From positions 1-64,000 of the forward strand of contig NZ_SHKS01000006.1 in assembly GCF_004217285.1 (NCBI RefSeq): a stretch of 64,000 nucleotides of DNA. Direction: 5' to 3'. The translations under genes were made by a program, and so were the position numbers. The notes under the pieces are model-generated. The model had not been told where the DNA came from and made no database searches. It saw only the letters and a list, made by a program, of their open reading frames with translations. The stretch's first letter is position 1, and every line of letters begins with the position of its first letter. Below are positions 1 through 8,317 of this stretch, one piece after another. This stretch comes from Streptomyces sp. BK239 (GTDB taxonomy: Bacteria > Actinomycetota > Actinomycetes > Streptomycetales > Streptomycetaceae).

Positions 1-82
1 CATTCCGAACCCGGAAGCTAAGCCTCACAGCGCCGATGGTACTGCAGGGGGGACCCTGTGGGAGAGTAGGACGCCGCCGAAC
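1..82 (+). rRNA. rrf: 5S ribosomal RNA, 3' part (cut by window edge)
   Basis: The first bases match the 3' two thirds of actinobacterial 5S rRNA: the CCGAAC...GGAAGCTAAG loop and stem, GCGCCGATGGTACTGC, and the closing GGGAGAGTAGG followed by a G/C-rich end. The 5' end lies outside the window, so an rRNA operon ends here, read on the plus strand. The exact 3' end is uncertain by a few bases. A terminator follows at once. Confidence 0.95.
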
Positions 83-96
83 AATCATTGGGAAAT

Positions 97-125
97 CCCC
101 CGCACCTCACGGTGCGGGGGTTTTT
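97..125 (+). terminator. Intrinsic terminator of the rRNA operon
   Basis: A perfect 10-bp stem (97-106 with 111-120) closes a 4-nt loop and is followed by five T residues at 121-125, 15 nt after the 5S end. This is a textbook Rho-independent terminator and ends the rrn transcript. Confidence 0.95.
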
Positions 126-164
126 CGTTTTACGGCCCTGTCGGGCCCGTATACGGTGACCGGC

Positions 165-737
165 ATGAACTATGTGATCCGGTCCGTGCGTCCCGACGAA
201 TGGGCTCTCGCCAGGGAGCTGCGACTGCTGGCGTTGCAGGACCCGGTCGCGCACCTCGCCTTCCTGGAGACGTACGAGGAGGCGCTGGCGAAGCCGGAAT
301 CGTTCTGGAAGGAGCGGACGGCGGGGGGCGCCGAAGGTTCGGACACCGCTCAGCAGCTGGTGGCGATAGCCCCGAGCGGGGAATGGGTGGGCACGGCGAC
401 CGTGCTGGTCGAGGAGGCCGGGGTCGAGGACTGGGCGGGCCTCCCGGTCGAGCGGCGCCAGGGGCATGTGGTCGGGGTGTTCGTACGGCCCGACGTGCGG
501 GGGATCGGACTGACCGAGGTGCTGTTCGACGCCGTGCTCGAGTGGGCCTGGAGACGCGAGGTGGAGCGGGTGCGGCTCCTCGTGCACGAGGAGAACGGAC
601 GGGCGCAGGCCTTCTACCGCCGGGTGGGGTTCCGGCCCACCGGGGTGGTCGTTTCCGTGCCGGCCGATCCCGACGCCCGGGAGCTCGAGTTCGTACTGGA
701 GCCGGCGCGCGGGCGGGGTGCGTCCGAGGTGAGTTGA
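165..737 (+). CDS. GNAT-family N-acetyltransferase
   Basis: A 190-aa protein with a GNAT fold that transfers an acetyl group from acetyl-CoA; the acceptor is unknown. The acetyl-CoA loop is visible as V-R-G-I-G-L at about residues 111-116 after the beta4 strand (VVGVFVRPD), and the usual C-terminal signature ENGRAQAFYRRVGF is at 143-156. Length is typical. ATG 165 is preferred; an in-frame GTG nine bases upstream is possible, and neither has a clear ribosome site. It stands alone between the rRNA terminator and the convergent cmd operon. Confidence 0.85.
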   Translation: MNYVIRSVRPDEWALARELRLLALQDPVAHLAFLETYEEALAKPESFWKERTAGGAEGSDTAQQLVAIAPSGEWVGTATVLVEEAGVEDWAGLPVERRQGHVVGVFVRPDVRGIGLTEVLFDAVLEWAWRREVERVRLLVHEENGRAQAFYRRVGFRPTGVVVSVPADPDARELEFVLEPARGRGASEVS

Positions 738-761
738 GGGGCTGACGGGCCGTCGACGGGG

Positions 762-2333
762 TCAGACGGGCAGTTCCGTGTGGGGCCAGCGGGACCGGGC
801 CTGTTCGCGGGAGCGGAGCAGGGCCAGGGTGGGCAGGCCCGCGTCGGCGCCGACCGCCAGGAGGTCCGGGAGCTGCGGGATCGGCGCCACGGCCGCCACG
901 TCGTCCAGGACCAGCGTCAGTGGTGGGTCGAGGCGACCGGAGGATGACCGTTCGGCCATGCGCCGGCCGCGCTCGACCACGCTGGAGACGAGGGCCGTCA
1001 GGAGCGGCATGGCGCCGGGATCGCTCCTCGGGTCCTCGATGGATTTGCCGAGCACATAAAGCGTTCCCCCTTCGTTCACGAAGGAATCCAAGGCGAGGGC
1101 ATCACTTCGGTTGGGAGTGCATGCCTCGCGGATGTTCACCGTGGAGAGGGCGGCGAGGGCACGGGTCGTCAGCTCGTGCGCGATGTCGCGGCGTTCGGGA
1201 TGTGACGTGAGGGCCGCTTCGAGCTCGCCGGCCGAACCGGGGGCCGCCTTCGGGTTGGTGCGCAGGGCACGGACGGCCTCCTGGACGCCTGAGCCCTGCG
1301 ACCAGCGGTGGACATGCCGGATGGTGCGGCCGTCGACGGCGGCGGCGTGCAGGTAGCTGCGGAGGAGGGTTTCCGCGGTGTCGGCGACGGCCTGGTCCAG
1401 ACGGGCCGTGGGGCGTACGGGGGTGAGGAGGGCGGCGGCTCGCGCTGCCGCCGTCGCCTTGTCCGCGCAGCCGGCCGTCGGAGACCAGTGGAGGCGGGCC
1501 GGGGTGTCGCAGAGGTGGGCGGGGTCGTAGAGGAGGACGGGGCCGAGTTTGGCGCGGGCGTCCTTCGTGTCCTGCCAGAGGGCGGGTGCGGAGGTGACGA
1601 CGAGGAGGGGGCCTTCCGCGTCGCGGACGGCGCGGGCGGCCGTGGCGTGGCGGATCTCCCGGGAGGCGTAGAGGACAGGGCCTTCGGGTTGAGAAGGGGT
1701 CGTGGGCAGCACCTCCGTGGGCTCGTGGAGTTGCTGCGGGACGGCCGCGGTCACGGCGACCGTCGTGGCGGAGGGCGGAGTCGGCTCGGCTGAAGCTACC
1801 TCGGCCTGCTCCCGTGCAGTGGCCGCACCAGTCGCAGCAGTTCCCGTGGTCTGTGGCTCGTGTCGCTCCGCTGGGGGTGCCGTCGCCGCCGCCACCCGGT
1901 CCAGGGCCGCCGCCCTTTCCGCCTTCCTGCGTGCCCGGACCGCCCGCCACCGGGCCACCGTCCCCAGTACGAACACCGTGAGGACGAACACCAGCATCAG
2001 CTGGCCGATGAACAGCCCCCAGAAGAGGCCGTAACCGGAGAGTTCGGCGGGGTCGGCCTGCGGCCAGGCGCCGGCGATGTCGTGGGGCCGGCCGACGAGG
2101 TGGCGCATGGCGAGGGGCGTGCGGGTGAAGGTGACGCCGGCGGGCCAGGCGCCGTGCGCGAAGAGGGCGGCCAGGCCGGTGGCCGTCCAGACGAGCAGGG
2201 TCATGCCGAGCAGGAAGCCGAGTATGCCGACCAGGAGGCCGTCGGGGACGCCTCCCGTCTGCGTCGGCCGGCCGCCTCCCGGGCCCGCGTCCCGGTGGTG
2301 CCGCTGGTGACGGTGGTCGTCGGTCGGTCTCAT
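762..2333 (-). CDS. cmdA: VirD4/TraG-like membrane protein lacking a Walker A motif (CmdA-like)
   Basis: A 523-aa last gene of a six-gene minus-strand operon. Two membrane helices (about 33-58 and 103-128) flank an extracytoplasmic segment; a Pro/Ala/Thr-rich linker follows, then a domain like the second half of VirD4/TraG coupling ATPases. Recognisable blocks are the VVTSAPALWQDTKDAR stretch (in coupling proteins found after the P-loop) and a Walker B-like LTLVLDDVAAVAP from residue 472, with Asp-Asp where Asp-Glu is usual. I see no GxxGxGK[ST] P-loop, and the protein ends about 30 residues after this block. It is therefore probably not an active DNA pump. The symbol rests on my recollection of the S. 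coelicolor cmdABCDEF locus (SCO4126-SCO4131), linked to differentiation and antibiotic production. It starts 15 nt after the VirB4-like gene. Confidence 0.8.
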   Translation of the reverse strand: MRPTDDHRHQRHHRDAGPGGGRPTQTGGVPDGLLVGILGFLLGMTLLVWTATGLAALFAHGAWPAGVTFTRTPLAMRHLVGRPHDIAGAWPQADPAELSGYGLFWGLFIGQLMLVFVLTVFVLGTVARWRAVRARRKAERAAALDRVAAATAPPAERHEPQTTGTAATGAATAREQAEVASAEPTPPSATTVAVTAAVPQQLHEPTEVLPTTPSQPEGPVLYASREIRHATAARAVRDAEGPLLVVTSAPALWQDTKDARAKLGPVLLYDPAHLCDTPARLHWSPTAGCADKATAAARAAALLTPVRPTARLDQAVADTAETLLRSYLHAAAVDGRTIRHVHRWSQGSGVQEAVRALRTNPKAAPGSAGELEAALTSHPERRDIAHELTTRALAALSTVNIREACTPNRSDALALDSFVNEGGTLYVLGKSIEDPRSDPGAMPLLTALVSSVVERGRRMAERSSSGRLDPPLTLVLDDVAAVAPIPQLPDLLAVGADAGLPTLALLRSREQARSRWPHTELPV

Positions 2334-2348
2334 GGCCCGGCGACCGCC

Positions 2349-3779
2349 TTACGCGACCGTCGACTCGGACGAGGACGAGCCGTCCAGGTCGGCCATGTGC
2401 TGTTCCATGAAGGCCGCCGCCCGTTCCTCGGCCTCCCGCTCGGCGGCGCGCAGCGCGTCGTCGGCGGACAGGTCGACGGAGGACTCCGTCATCGCGCGGT
2501 CGGTGAAGACCACGGGCCGTTCGGTCTCGGTGACCAGGTGTTTGACGACCTGGACGTTGCCGTTGACGTCCCAGACGGCGATGCCGGGCGTGAGGGTCGG
2601 GATGATCTCCACGGCCCAGCGCGGCAGGCCCAGGACGCGGCCGGTCGCGCGGGCCTCGTCGGCTTTCTGGGCGTAGATCGTCCGTGTGGACGCCATCTTG
2701 AGGATCGCGGCGGCTTCCTTCGCCGCGGCTCCGTCGACCACGTCGGACAGGTGGTGGACGACGGCGACGAAGGACAGACCGAGCCGGCGGCCGAACTTCA
2801 GCAGGCGCTGGAACAGCTGGGCGACGAAGGGGCTGTTGATGATGTGCCAGGCCTCCTCGACGAGGAAGATGCGCTTCTTCCGGTCGGGGCGGATCCAGGT
2901 GTGCTCCAGCCACACGCCGACGATCGCCATCAGGATCGGCATGGCGATGGAGTTGCGGTCGATGTGGGAGAGGTCGAAGACGATGAGGGGGGCGTCGAGG
3001 TCGATGCCGACGGTGGTCGGGCCGTCGAACATGCCGCGCAGGTCGCCGTCGACCAGGCGGTCCAGGACGAGCGCCACGTCCAGGCCCCAGGCCCGTACGT
3101 CGTCTATGGCGACGTTCATCGCCTCCGCGGACTCCGGTTCGGGGTGGCGGAGCTGTTCGACGATGTCGGTGAGGACCGGCTGGCGGTCGACGATCGTCTG
3201 GTTGACGTAGGCGTGGGCGACCTTGAGGGCGAAGCCGGAGCGTTCGTCCAGGCCGTGGCCCATCGCCACCTCGATGATGGTGCGCAGCAGCGCGAGCTGG
3301 CCCGTCGTGGTGATCGAGGGGTCCAGCGGGTTGAGGCGGATGCCGTGGTCCAGGGCGGCCATCGGGTCCAGGCGGATGGGGGTTATTCCCAGCGCCTGAG
3401 CGATGAGGTTCCATTCGCCGACGCCGTCCTCGCCCTGGGCGTCCAGGACGACGACCTGGCGGTCGCGGAAGCGCAGCTGGCGCAGGACGTAGGTCTTCTC
3501 CAGCGCCGACTTGCCGTTGCCGGACTCGCCGAGGACCAGCCAGTGCGGCGCCGGGAGCTGCTGGCCGTACAGCTGGAAGGGGTCGTAGATGTAGCCCTTG
3601 CCGGAGTAGACCTCGCGGCCGATGATCACGCCCGAGTCGCCGAGTCCGGGGGCGGCGGTCGGGAGGTAGACCGCCTGGGCCTGGCCGGTGGAGGTGCGGA
3701 CCGGCAGACGGGTCGTCTCGACCTTGCCGAAGAGGAAGGACGTGAAGGCGTCGGTGAGGACGGACAGCGGGTCCCGCAT
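2349..3779 (-). CDS. cmdB: VirB4/TraC-like ATPase, C-terminal motor half (CmdB-like)
   Basis: A 476-aa cytoplasmic ATPase of the VirB4/TraC family, which energises type IV secretion and conjugation. Walker A is GESGNGKS at residues 84-91 and Walker B is RIFLVEEA at 303-310, followed by a long helix-rich region (LLKFGRRLGLSFVAVVHH) and a conserved C-terminal motor region. The N-terminal domain usual in VirB4 is absent here and seems to be on the preceding gene, only 9 nt upstream. This is the only gene of the operon with an apparently intact ATPase site, so it is the probable energy source of any complex made here. Confidence 0.85.
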   Translation of the reverse strand: MRDPLSVLTDAFTSFLFGKVETTRLPVRTSTGQAQAVYLPTAAPGLGDSGVIIGREVYSGKGYIYDPFQLYGQQLPAPHWLVLGESGNGKSALEKTYVLRQLRFRDRQVVVLDAQGEDGVGEWNLIAQALGITPIRLDPMAALDHGIRLNPLDPSITTTGQLALLRTIIEVAMGHGLDERSGFALKVAHAYVNQTIVDRQPVLTDIVEQLRHPEPESAEAMNVAIDDVRAWGLDVALVLDRLVDGDLRGMFDGPTTVGIDLDAPLIVFDLSHIDRNSIAMPILMAIVGVWLEHTWIRPDRKKRIFLVEEAWHIINSPFVAQLFQRLLKFGRRLGLSFVAVVHHLSDVVDGAAAKEAAAILKMASTRTIYAQKADEARATGRVLGLPRWAVEIIPTLTPGIAVWDVNGNVQVVKHLVTETERPVVFTDRAMTESSVDLSADDALRAAEREAEERAAAFMEQHMADLDGSSSSESTVA

Positions 3780-3788
3780 GTGAAGCCC

Positions 3789-5357
3789 CTACCTTCGGAT
3801 GCCGGTGGCGAACGGGAGCGTGTTCACGAACGCGCGGTGGTGTTCGCGGTCGCACCACTCCAGCTTCAGGTACGACTTGCCCGCCGACGCTCTGATGGTG
3901 CGCTTGTCGCGGGCGAGGGCCTCGGGGTTGCGTGAGGAGACGGTGATGTAGCCGACGAGGTTGACGCCGGCGGCGCCGGAGGCGAGGTCCTCGCCGCGCT
4001 GGTCGAGGCGGGAGTGGGCGGCCACGTCGCGGGGGTCGACGGTGCGGTTCATCTTGGCGGCGCGGCTCGCCTCGGCCTCGTCGTTGGTCTTCTCGGTCAG
4101 CATGCGTTCGATGGCGACCTCGGTGGGTTCGAGGTCCATCGTGACGGCGACGGTGCGGATGACGTCCGGGGTGTGGACCAGGAGCGGGGCGAGGAAGTTG
4201 ACGCCGACGGGCGTCATCGGCCACTCCTTGATCCAGGCGGTGGCGTGGCACCAGGGAGCGCGGGTGCTGGACTCGCGGGTCTTGGCCTGGAGGTAGGTGG
4301 GCTCCATGGCGTCGAGCTCGGCCGGCCAGGCGTTGCGCCGGGTCATCGCCTGGATGTGGTCGATGGGGTGGTCCGGGTCGTACATGGAGTGGACGAGCGA
4401 GGCGAGCCGGCCCTGGCCGAGGGGCTGGCGTACGCGGATGTCCGCCTCCTGGAGGCGGGAGCAGATGTCGGTGAGCTCGCGGGCCATGACGACGGCCAGG
4501 CCGGCGTCGCGGTCCAGTTTGCGGCCGTTCTGCGGGCGGGCGGCGCGGGCCATGGCGTGGGCCTCGGCGGCCAGTTCGCGCGTGTAGTGCATGCAGGCGA
4601 CGAGGTAGGCGCGGTGCTGCTCGCTGCTCGTGGACACCATGGACTGGAGCTGGTCGTACGAGGTCTGCAGCCACGGCAGGGACTTGTCGTCGCCGCGCTG
4701 GGCGACGTCCTTGGCGTGGGCGTCGGGGTCGGCGGGGAGGGTGCGGGCGAGCATCTGGATGCGGGTGACGAAGCCGTCGCCGTTGGCCACGTGCTTGAGC
4801 AGGGTGCCGAAGCGGTCGACGAGGGCTTCCTGGTCCTCGCTGTCGCGCAGGCCGACGCCGGGGCCCTCGATCTCGATGGCGGCGGTGACGGTACGGCGGT
4901 CGGCGTGCAGGAGGACGGCGATCTCGTCGGGGCCGAAGGGCGCGGCGAGCCAGGTGATGCGGCCGATGCCGGGGGGCGGGCCGACCTCGATCTCCTGGCC
5001 GTCGAGGCGGGTGCCGGCCTCCATGGCGGCCGAGCGGTAGACGGTGCCCTTGCGCAGGGTGCGCTTGTAGCTGCGGTTGATCTCGAACCACTTGTAGAAC
5101 GTGCGGTGCTTGTACGGCACGTAGACCACGGCGAGGGCGAGCATCGGGAAGCCGGCGAGCAGCACGATCCGCAGGGCGAGGAGGGGGACGAGGAGTCCGC
5201 ACATCATGCCGAGGAACGCGCCGACGACGATGAGCGCGATCTCGCCGCTCTCGCGGTTGCGTCCGACGATCGCGTTCGGCCGGGCGCGGCCGATCAGATA
5301 TGTACGGCGGGGCGCCATCGCGTGGGTCACATGGCCCACGTGGGAATCAGCCGTCAA
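3789..5357 (-). CDS. cmdC: SCO6880-type membrane protein, VirB3/VirB4 N-terminal-like (CmdC-like)
   Basis: A 522-aa protein of the actinobacterial SCO6880-type family that accompanies VirB4-like ATPases. Two membrane helices lie at about residues 40-85, as in VirB3/PrgI proteins; the rest is a large cytoplasmic domain that ends in a VirB4 N-domain-like segment (RAFVNTLPF). Together with the next gene it looks like a split VirB3-VirB4. The start is the TTG at 5355-5357: it overlaps the upstream stop and has a strong ribosome site GGAGG nine bases away. ATG 5318 would be the alternative, removing 13 residues. Confidence 0.75.
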   Translation of the reverse strand: MTADSHVGHVTHAMAPRRTYLIGRARPNAIVGRNRESGEIALIVVGAFLGMMCGLLVPLLALRIVLLAGFPMLALAVVYVPYKHRTFYKWFEINRSYKRTLRKGTVYRSAAMEAGTRLDGQEIEVGPPPGIGRITWLAAPFGPDEIAVLLHADRRTVTAAIEIEGPGVGLRDSEDQEALVDRFGTLLKHVANGDGFVTRIQMLARTLPADPDAHAKDVAQRGDDKSLPWLQTSYDQLQSMVSTSSEQHRAYLVACMHYTRELAAEAHAMARAARPQNGRKLDRDAGLAVVMARELTDICSRLQEADIRVRQPLGQGRLASLVHSMYDPDHPIDHIQAMTRRNAWPAELDAMEPTYLQAKTRESSTRAPWCHATAWIKEWPMTPVGVNFLAPLLVHTPDVIRTVAVTMDLEPTEVAIERMLTEKTNDEAEASRAAKMNRTVDPRDVAAHSRLDQRGEDLASGAAGVNLVGYITVSSRNPEALARDKRTIRASAGKSYLKLEWCDREHHRAFVNTLPFATGIRR

Positions 5358-6685
5358 CGCCCTTCACCTCCCGTGCGGTTGTTGCGGGTGTTGCCGGCGT
5401 GCGGGGTGTTGACCGGGCTGCTGGAGCGGGGTGCGGGTGCGGCGGAGGGGGCGGATCCGCCCCCTCCGCTCGAGGGGCGTGTGCTGTGTGCGGCGACGCC
5501 GCCGGCGGCCTGGTTGGCCTGGCGGGGGCTGCTGGAGCCGGAGGCCGCCGAGCCGCCGCCGTTGCTGTCGGCGCGGGTGCTGTGCGTCTTGATGCCCTGG
5601 GCGACGAGGGTCGCCGGGGAGCTGATGACGGCGGCGGCCTTGCCTTCGGCGCCCTGCATGATGCGGTTGTTGCGGGAGCCGGCGATCTCGTCGCCGAAGC
5701 CGGGGACGAAGCGGTAGATCATGGCGCTGGCGAAGATGGCCAGCAGGATGATCGACAGTCCGGAGACGACGGCGCCGAAGGCGTCCGGGCCGTCGTCGGC
5801 GGAGAGGGCGCCGGCGAGGCCGAGCACGATCACGATCACCGGTTTGACCAGGATGACGGCGATCATGATGCCGGCCCAGCGGCGGACGTGGCTCCACAGG
5901 TTCTTGTCGACGAGGCCCGCGTAGACGACGGTGCCGAGGAGGGCGCCGACGTAGAGCAGGGCGGCCCTGATGACGAGCTCCAGCCAGAGCACTCCGGCGG
6001 CGAGGACGGAGACCAGGGAGACGACGATCAGCATGATCGGGCCGCCGCCGATGTCCTCGCCCTTCTCCAGGGCGGCGGAGAACGTGCCGAAGAACGTGTC
6101 GGTCTGGTTGCCGGTGGTCTTGGCGAGGACGTCGGTGAGGCCGTCCGTCGCGGAGACGACGGTGTAGAGGATCAGGGGGGTGAAGGCGGAGGCCAGGACG
6201 GTGAGCCAGAGGAAGCCGACGGCTTCGCCGATGGCGGTGGTCAGCGGCACGCCGCGCACCGCGCGCTTGGAGACGGCGAGCAGCCACAGCAGGAGCGTCA
6301 GGACGGTGGAGGCGGCGAAGACGACAGCGTACTGCTGGAGGAACTTGGGGTTGGTGAAGTCGACGTTCGCGGTGTCCTTGACGGCCTCGCTGAGCTTGTC
6401 GACGGTCCACGCGGCGGCGTCGGCGCAGCCCCTTGCCAGGGAGGAGAGGGGGTCGAGGGTGTCGGAGACGCCGGGGTTGGTGGTGGTGCCGGGGGTGCGG
6501 TTGCCGCGCTCGCAGTACTTCTGGGCTTCGCCCGAGATGATGCTGCAGTCGAAGCTGGTCGAGGGGGACGGCGAGGGGCTGGGGCTCGGCGCGGCGAAGG
6601 CGCGGCCGGCCAGCAGCAGGGCCGAGGTCTGGACGGCCGTGACCACTCCGGCGAGCCGGAGCACGCGGTGCGGCTTACCGGGCAT
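5354..6685 (-). CDS. cmdD: VirB6/TrbL-like polytopic membrane protein (CmdD-like)
   Basis: A 443-aa protein with a Sec signal peptide (about 1-31, cleaved near AFA-APS), a short extracytoplasmic Pro/Ser tract with two Cys, and about six to seven membrane helices between residues 110 and 325. The C-terminal 110 residues are hydrophilic, rich in Gly, Ser and Ala, and presumably cytoplasmic. This topology matches VirB6/TrbL channel components of type IV secretion systems. It overlaps the upstream gene by 11 nt and the downstream one by 4 nt (through the TTG start), so translation is coupled. The family call rests on topology and neighbours more than on a single motif. Confidence 0.75.
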   Translation of the reverse strand: MPGKPHRVLRLAGVVTAVQTSALLLAGRAFAAPSPSPSPSPSTSFDCSIISGEAQKYCERGNRTPGTTTNPGVSDTLDPLSSLARGCADAAAWTVDKLSEAVKDTANVDFTNPKFLQQYAVVFAASTVLTLLLWLLAVSKRAVRGVPLTTAIGEAVGFLWLTVLASAFTPLILYTVVSATDGLTDVLAKTTGNQTDTFFGTFSAALEKGEDIGGGPIMLIVVSLVSVLAAGVLWLELVIRAALLYVGALLGTVVYAGLVDKNLWSHVRRWAGIMIAVILVKPVIVIVLGLAGALSADDGPDAFGAVVSGLSIILLAIFASAMIYRFVPGFGDEIAGSRNNRIMQGAEGKAAAVISSPATLVAQGIKTHSTRADSNGGGSAASGSSSPRQANQAAGGVAAHSTRPSSGGGGSAPSAAPAPRSSSPVNTPHAGNTRNNRTGGEGR

Positions 6686-7493
6686 ACGTGAACCCTCCGT
6701 ACTCCTCGATGGCCTTGCTGATCTCGTCGGAGGCGGCGGCCTTGTCGTCGCCGGGGACCGGGGCGGGGCCGTCCGTCTGATCGTCGGTGACGATCTTCCA
6801 GTCTCCGCCGGACCACCGGAGGTCGAAGGTCCAGGTCTTCCAAGACGAGGTGACGGGGTCGGTGGACTTCTCCCCTGACATGCCGATCAGGCCCAGGTAC
6901 CAGACCGAGACCTTGGCCGTGGCGTCGGTGTAGGCCCGGACGGTGGCGCCCACGGGGACGACGCGGGAGACGAACGTGTTGCCCTGCGGTGCGTTGCCGT
7001 CGGCGTCGAGGCCCAGCTTGGCGAGGAAGTCGGCCGAGTAGGCCTGGTCCATGGGCGCCTTGAGCTTGGTGGCGGCGTCGGCGGTGTAGACGGTGGTGAG
7101 GATGGTGTGCCGGCTGTCCTTCTGGAACATGTCGGTCGAGCCGAGCGTCACGGCGTAGTTGGCGGCCGCCGACTGGGCGCCCTGCTCGCTCCGGGCGAAT
7201 CCCGAGGGAATGCCGGAGGCCTCCGTCCCCACCGGCTTCGTGCCTGTCGCCGCCGTCGTCGACGACTTCGGCTTGTCGGTGTCGCCGGCTGCGGTGGAGG
7301 AAGGGGAGTCCTCGCCTCCGCGGTTCGCGAAGGCGATCGCGGCGATGAGGAGGACGACGACGCCGACGACCGTCACCAGGCTGCGCGAGCTGGAGCGGGC
7401 GGGGCGTTGGGCGCCGCCGTAGGGGTCGGACTCGGGCAGGCGCATCCGCGTGCGCGTGGGCTCGCCGTAGTCGTGTTCGTCGCCGGGACTCAT
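6675..7493 (-). CDS. cmdE: VirB8-like single-pass membrane protein (CmdE-like)
   Basis: A 272-aa bitopic protein: about 36 hydrophilic residues, one membrane helix (LVTVVGVVVLLIAAIAFA, about 39-56), a Ser/Thr/Lys linker and a C-terminal globular domain with alternating strands and conserved Trp residues (VSVWYLGLIG, WTFDLRW, GDWKIVTDD), consistent with the NTF2-like fold of VirB8/TcpC proteins. Start ATG 7493 is supported by GAGGGGG ten bases upstream; the reading frame extends further upstream but without codon bias of a gene. It overlaps the VirB6-like gene by 11 nt. In type IV systems VirB8 scaffolds the inner-membrane complex, the role inferred here. Confidence 0.7.
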   Translation of the reverse strand: MSPGDEHDYGEPTRTRMRLPESDPYGGAQRPARSSSRSLVTVVGVVVLLIAAIAFANRGGEDSPSSTAAGDTDKPKSSTTAATGTKPVGTEASGIPSGFARSEQGAQSAAANYAVTLGSTDMFQKDSRHTILTTVYTADAATKLKAPMDQAYSADFLAKLGLDADGNAPQGNTFVSRVVPVGATVRAYTDATAKVSVWYLGLIGMSGEKSTDPVTSSWKTWTFDLRWSGGDWKIVTDDQTDGPAPVPGDDKAAASDEISKAIEEYGGFTYAR

Positions 7494-7689
7494 GCCGTGT
7501 ACGCCCCCTCGTTGCCGTACCTGCCGTACCGGAACGCCTCGAAGTACGACGGTAGCCGTGCTGGTTCCCGCGCGGGCGCGGTGTGGTGACTCGACATCAG
7601 GGAAACGCAACCTCAGCCGGTGGGCACGACGGGTGGGTGGGGTCCGGGGGCCGGGCGTGCCCGGACGGGACGGGGACGGGTGGGGCGGG

Positions 7690-7998
7690 CTACACGGCCA
7701 TCCCGTACACGATCGTGAACAGTGTGCCGAGTGATCCGATGATGAAGACGCCCGTCAGTCCGGCGATGATGAGGCCCTTGCCCTGCTCGGCGCTGAAGGT
7801 GTCCCGCAGGGCGGTCGCGCCGATGCGTTGCTTGGCCGCGCCCCAGATGGCGATGCCGAGGCAGATGAGGATGGCGACCGCCATCACGACCTCGATCATC
7901 ACCTTCGCCTCGTTTCCCAGGCTGCCGAAGGGCCCCCAGTCCGGCGCGATTCCGCCGATGATGGTGTTGATGTCTCCCTTGTCGGCCGCAAAGAGCAT
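7690..7998 (-). CDS. cmdF: VirB2/TrbC-like small membrane protein (CmdF-like)
   Basis: First gene of the operon, 102 aa with two hydrophobic helices (about 34-54 and 75-98) separated by a short basic loop (AAKQRIGATALRD), the layout of VirB2/TrbC pilin-like subunits. No clear signal peptidase site is visible, so it may stay in the membrane rather than form a pilus. ATG 7998 is chosen because AGGGGCGGTGA lies at a proper distance; a GTG three codons upstream is closer to the same site. About 195 bp without a gene separate it from cmdE, longer than any other gap in the operon. Confidence 0.75.
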   Translation of the reverse strand: MLFAADKGDINTIIGGIAPDWGPFGSLGNEAKVMIEVVMAVAILICLGIAIWGAAKQRIGATALRDTFSAEQGKGLIIAGLTGVFIIGSLGTLFTIVYGMAV

Positions 7999-8317
7999 GT
8001 AAGTCACCGCCCCTGGTGGGTAGTTCCACGGGCCTCTGCCGGTGTGCAGAGGTCAGCCATCATTCTCGCCGACAAAGCCGCCGTCGCATGTCGACTTGGC
8101 GTCAATCGTGAGCGGGATTCGTACGAATAGCTCGTACGGTTACTCTGTGTATCACGGCAGGTCACGCCGGGCAATGAGGTCGTCGCGGAACCTGAGGTGT
8201 GGTTCCGTCGTTGACCCACTTCTCAGCCCTGGCACCGGGGCTGACGGCTGGTCGGGTGAGCTTCCGCGTCGATGTTCTCATGCGCGAGAGGGACCGCGGG
8301 GGACGGGCGACGGCCGG
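7999..8317. promoter_or_regulatory. Intergenic region upstream of the cmd operon
   Basis: No gene is apparent in these 319 bp. The operon promoter should lie here, read on the minus strand. The only clear structure is a perfect 7-bp inverted repeat CGGAACC / GGTTCCG (8186-8192 and 8201-8207, 8-nt spacer), which could be a regulator site or a weak hairpin behind the upstream membrane-protein gene. No convincing -35/-10 pair was found by eye. Confidence 0.4.

Noticed and set aside
1860..3935. A 691-codon plus-strand open frame opposite the VirB4-like gene
   Set aside because: Composition (Gly, Val, Asp, Arg runs) is that of antisense high-GC DNA, and the VirB4-like gene on the other strand has intact Walker motifs.
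1102..5202. A 1366-codon minus-strand open frame overlapping the cmd genes
   Set aside because: It is Pro/Arg-rich and repetitive, lies out of phase with three genes that have clear ATPase or membrane motifs, and has no family features. It is a GC-rich shadow frame.
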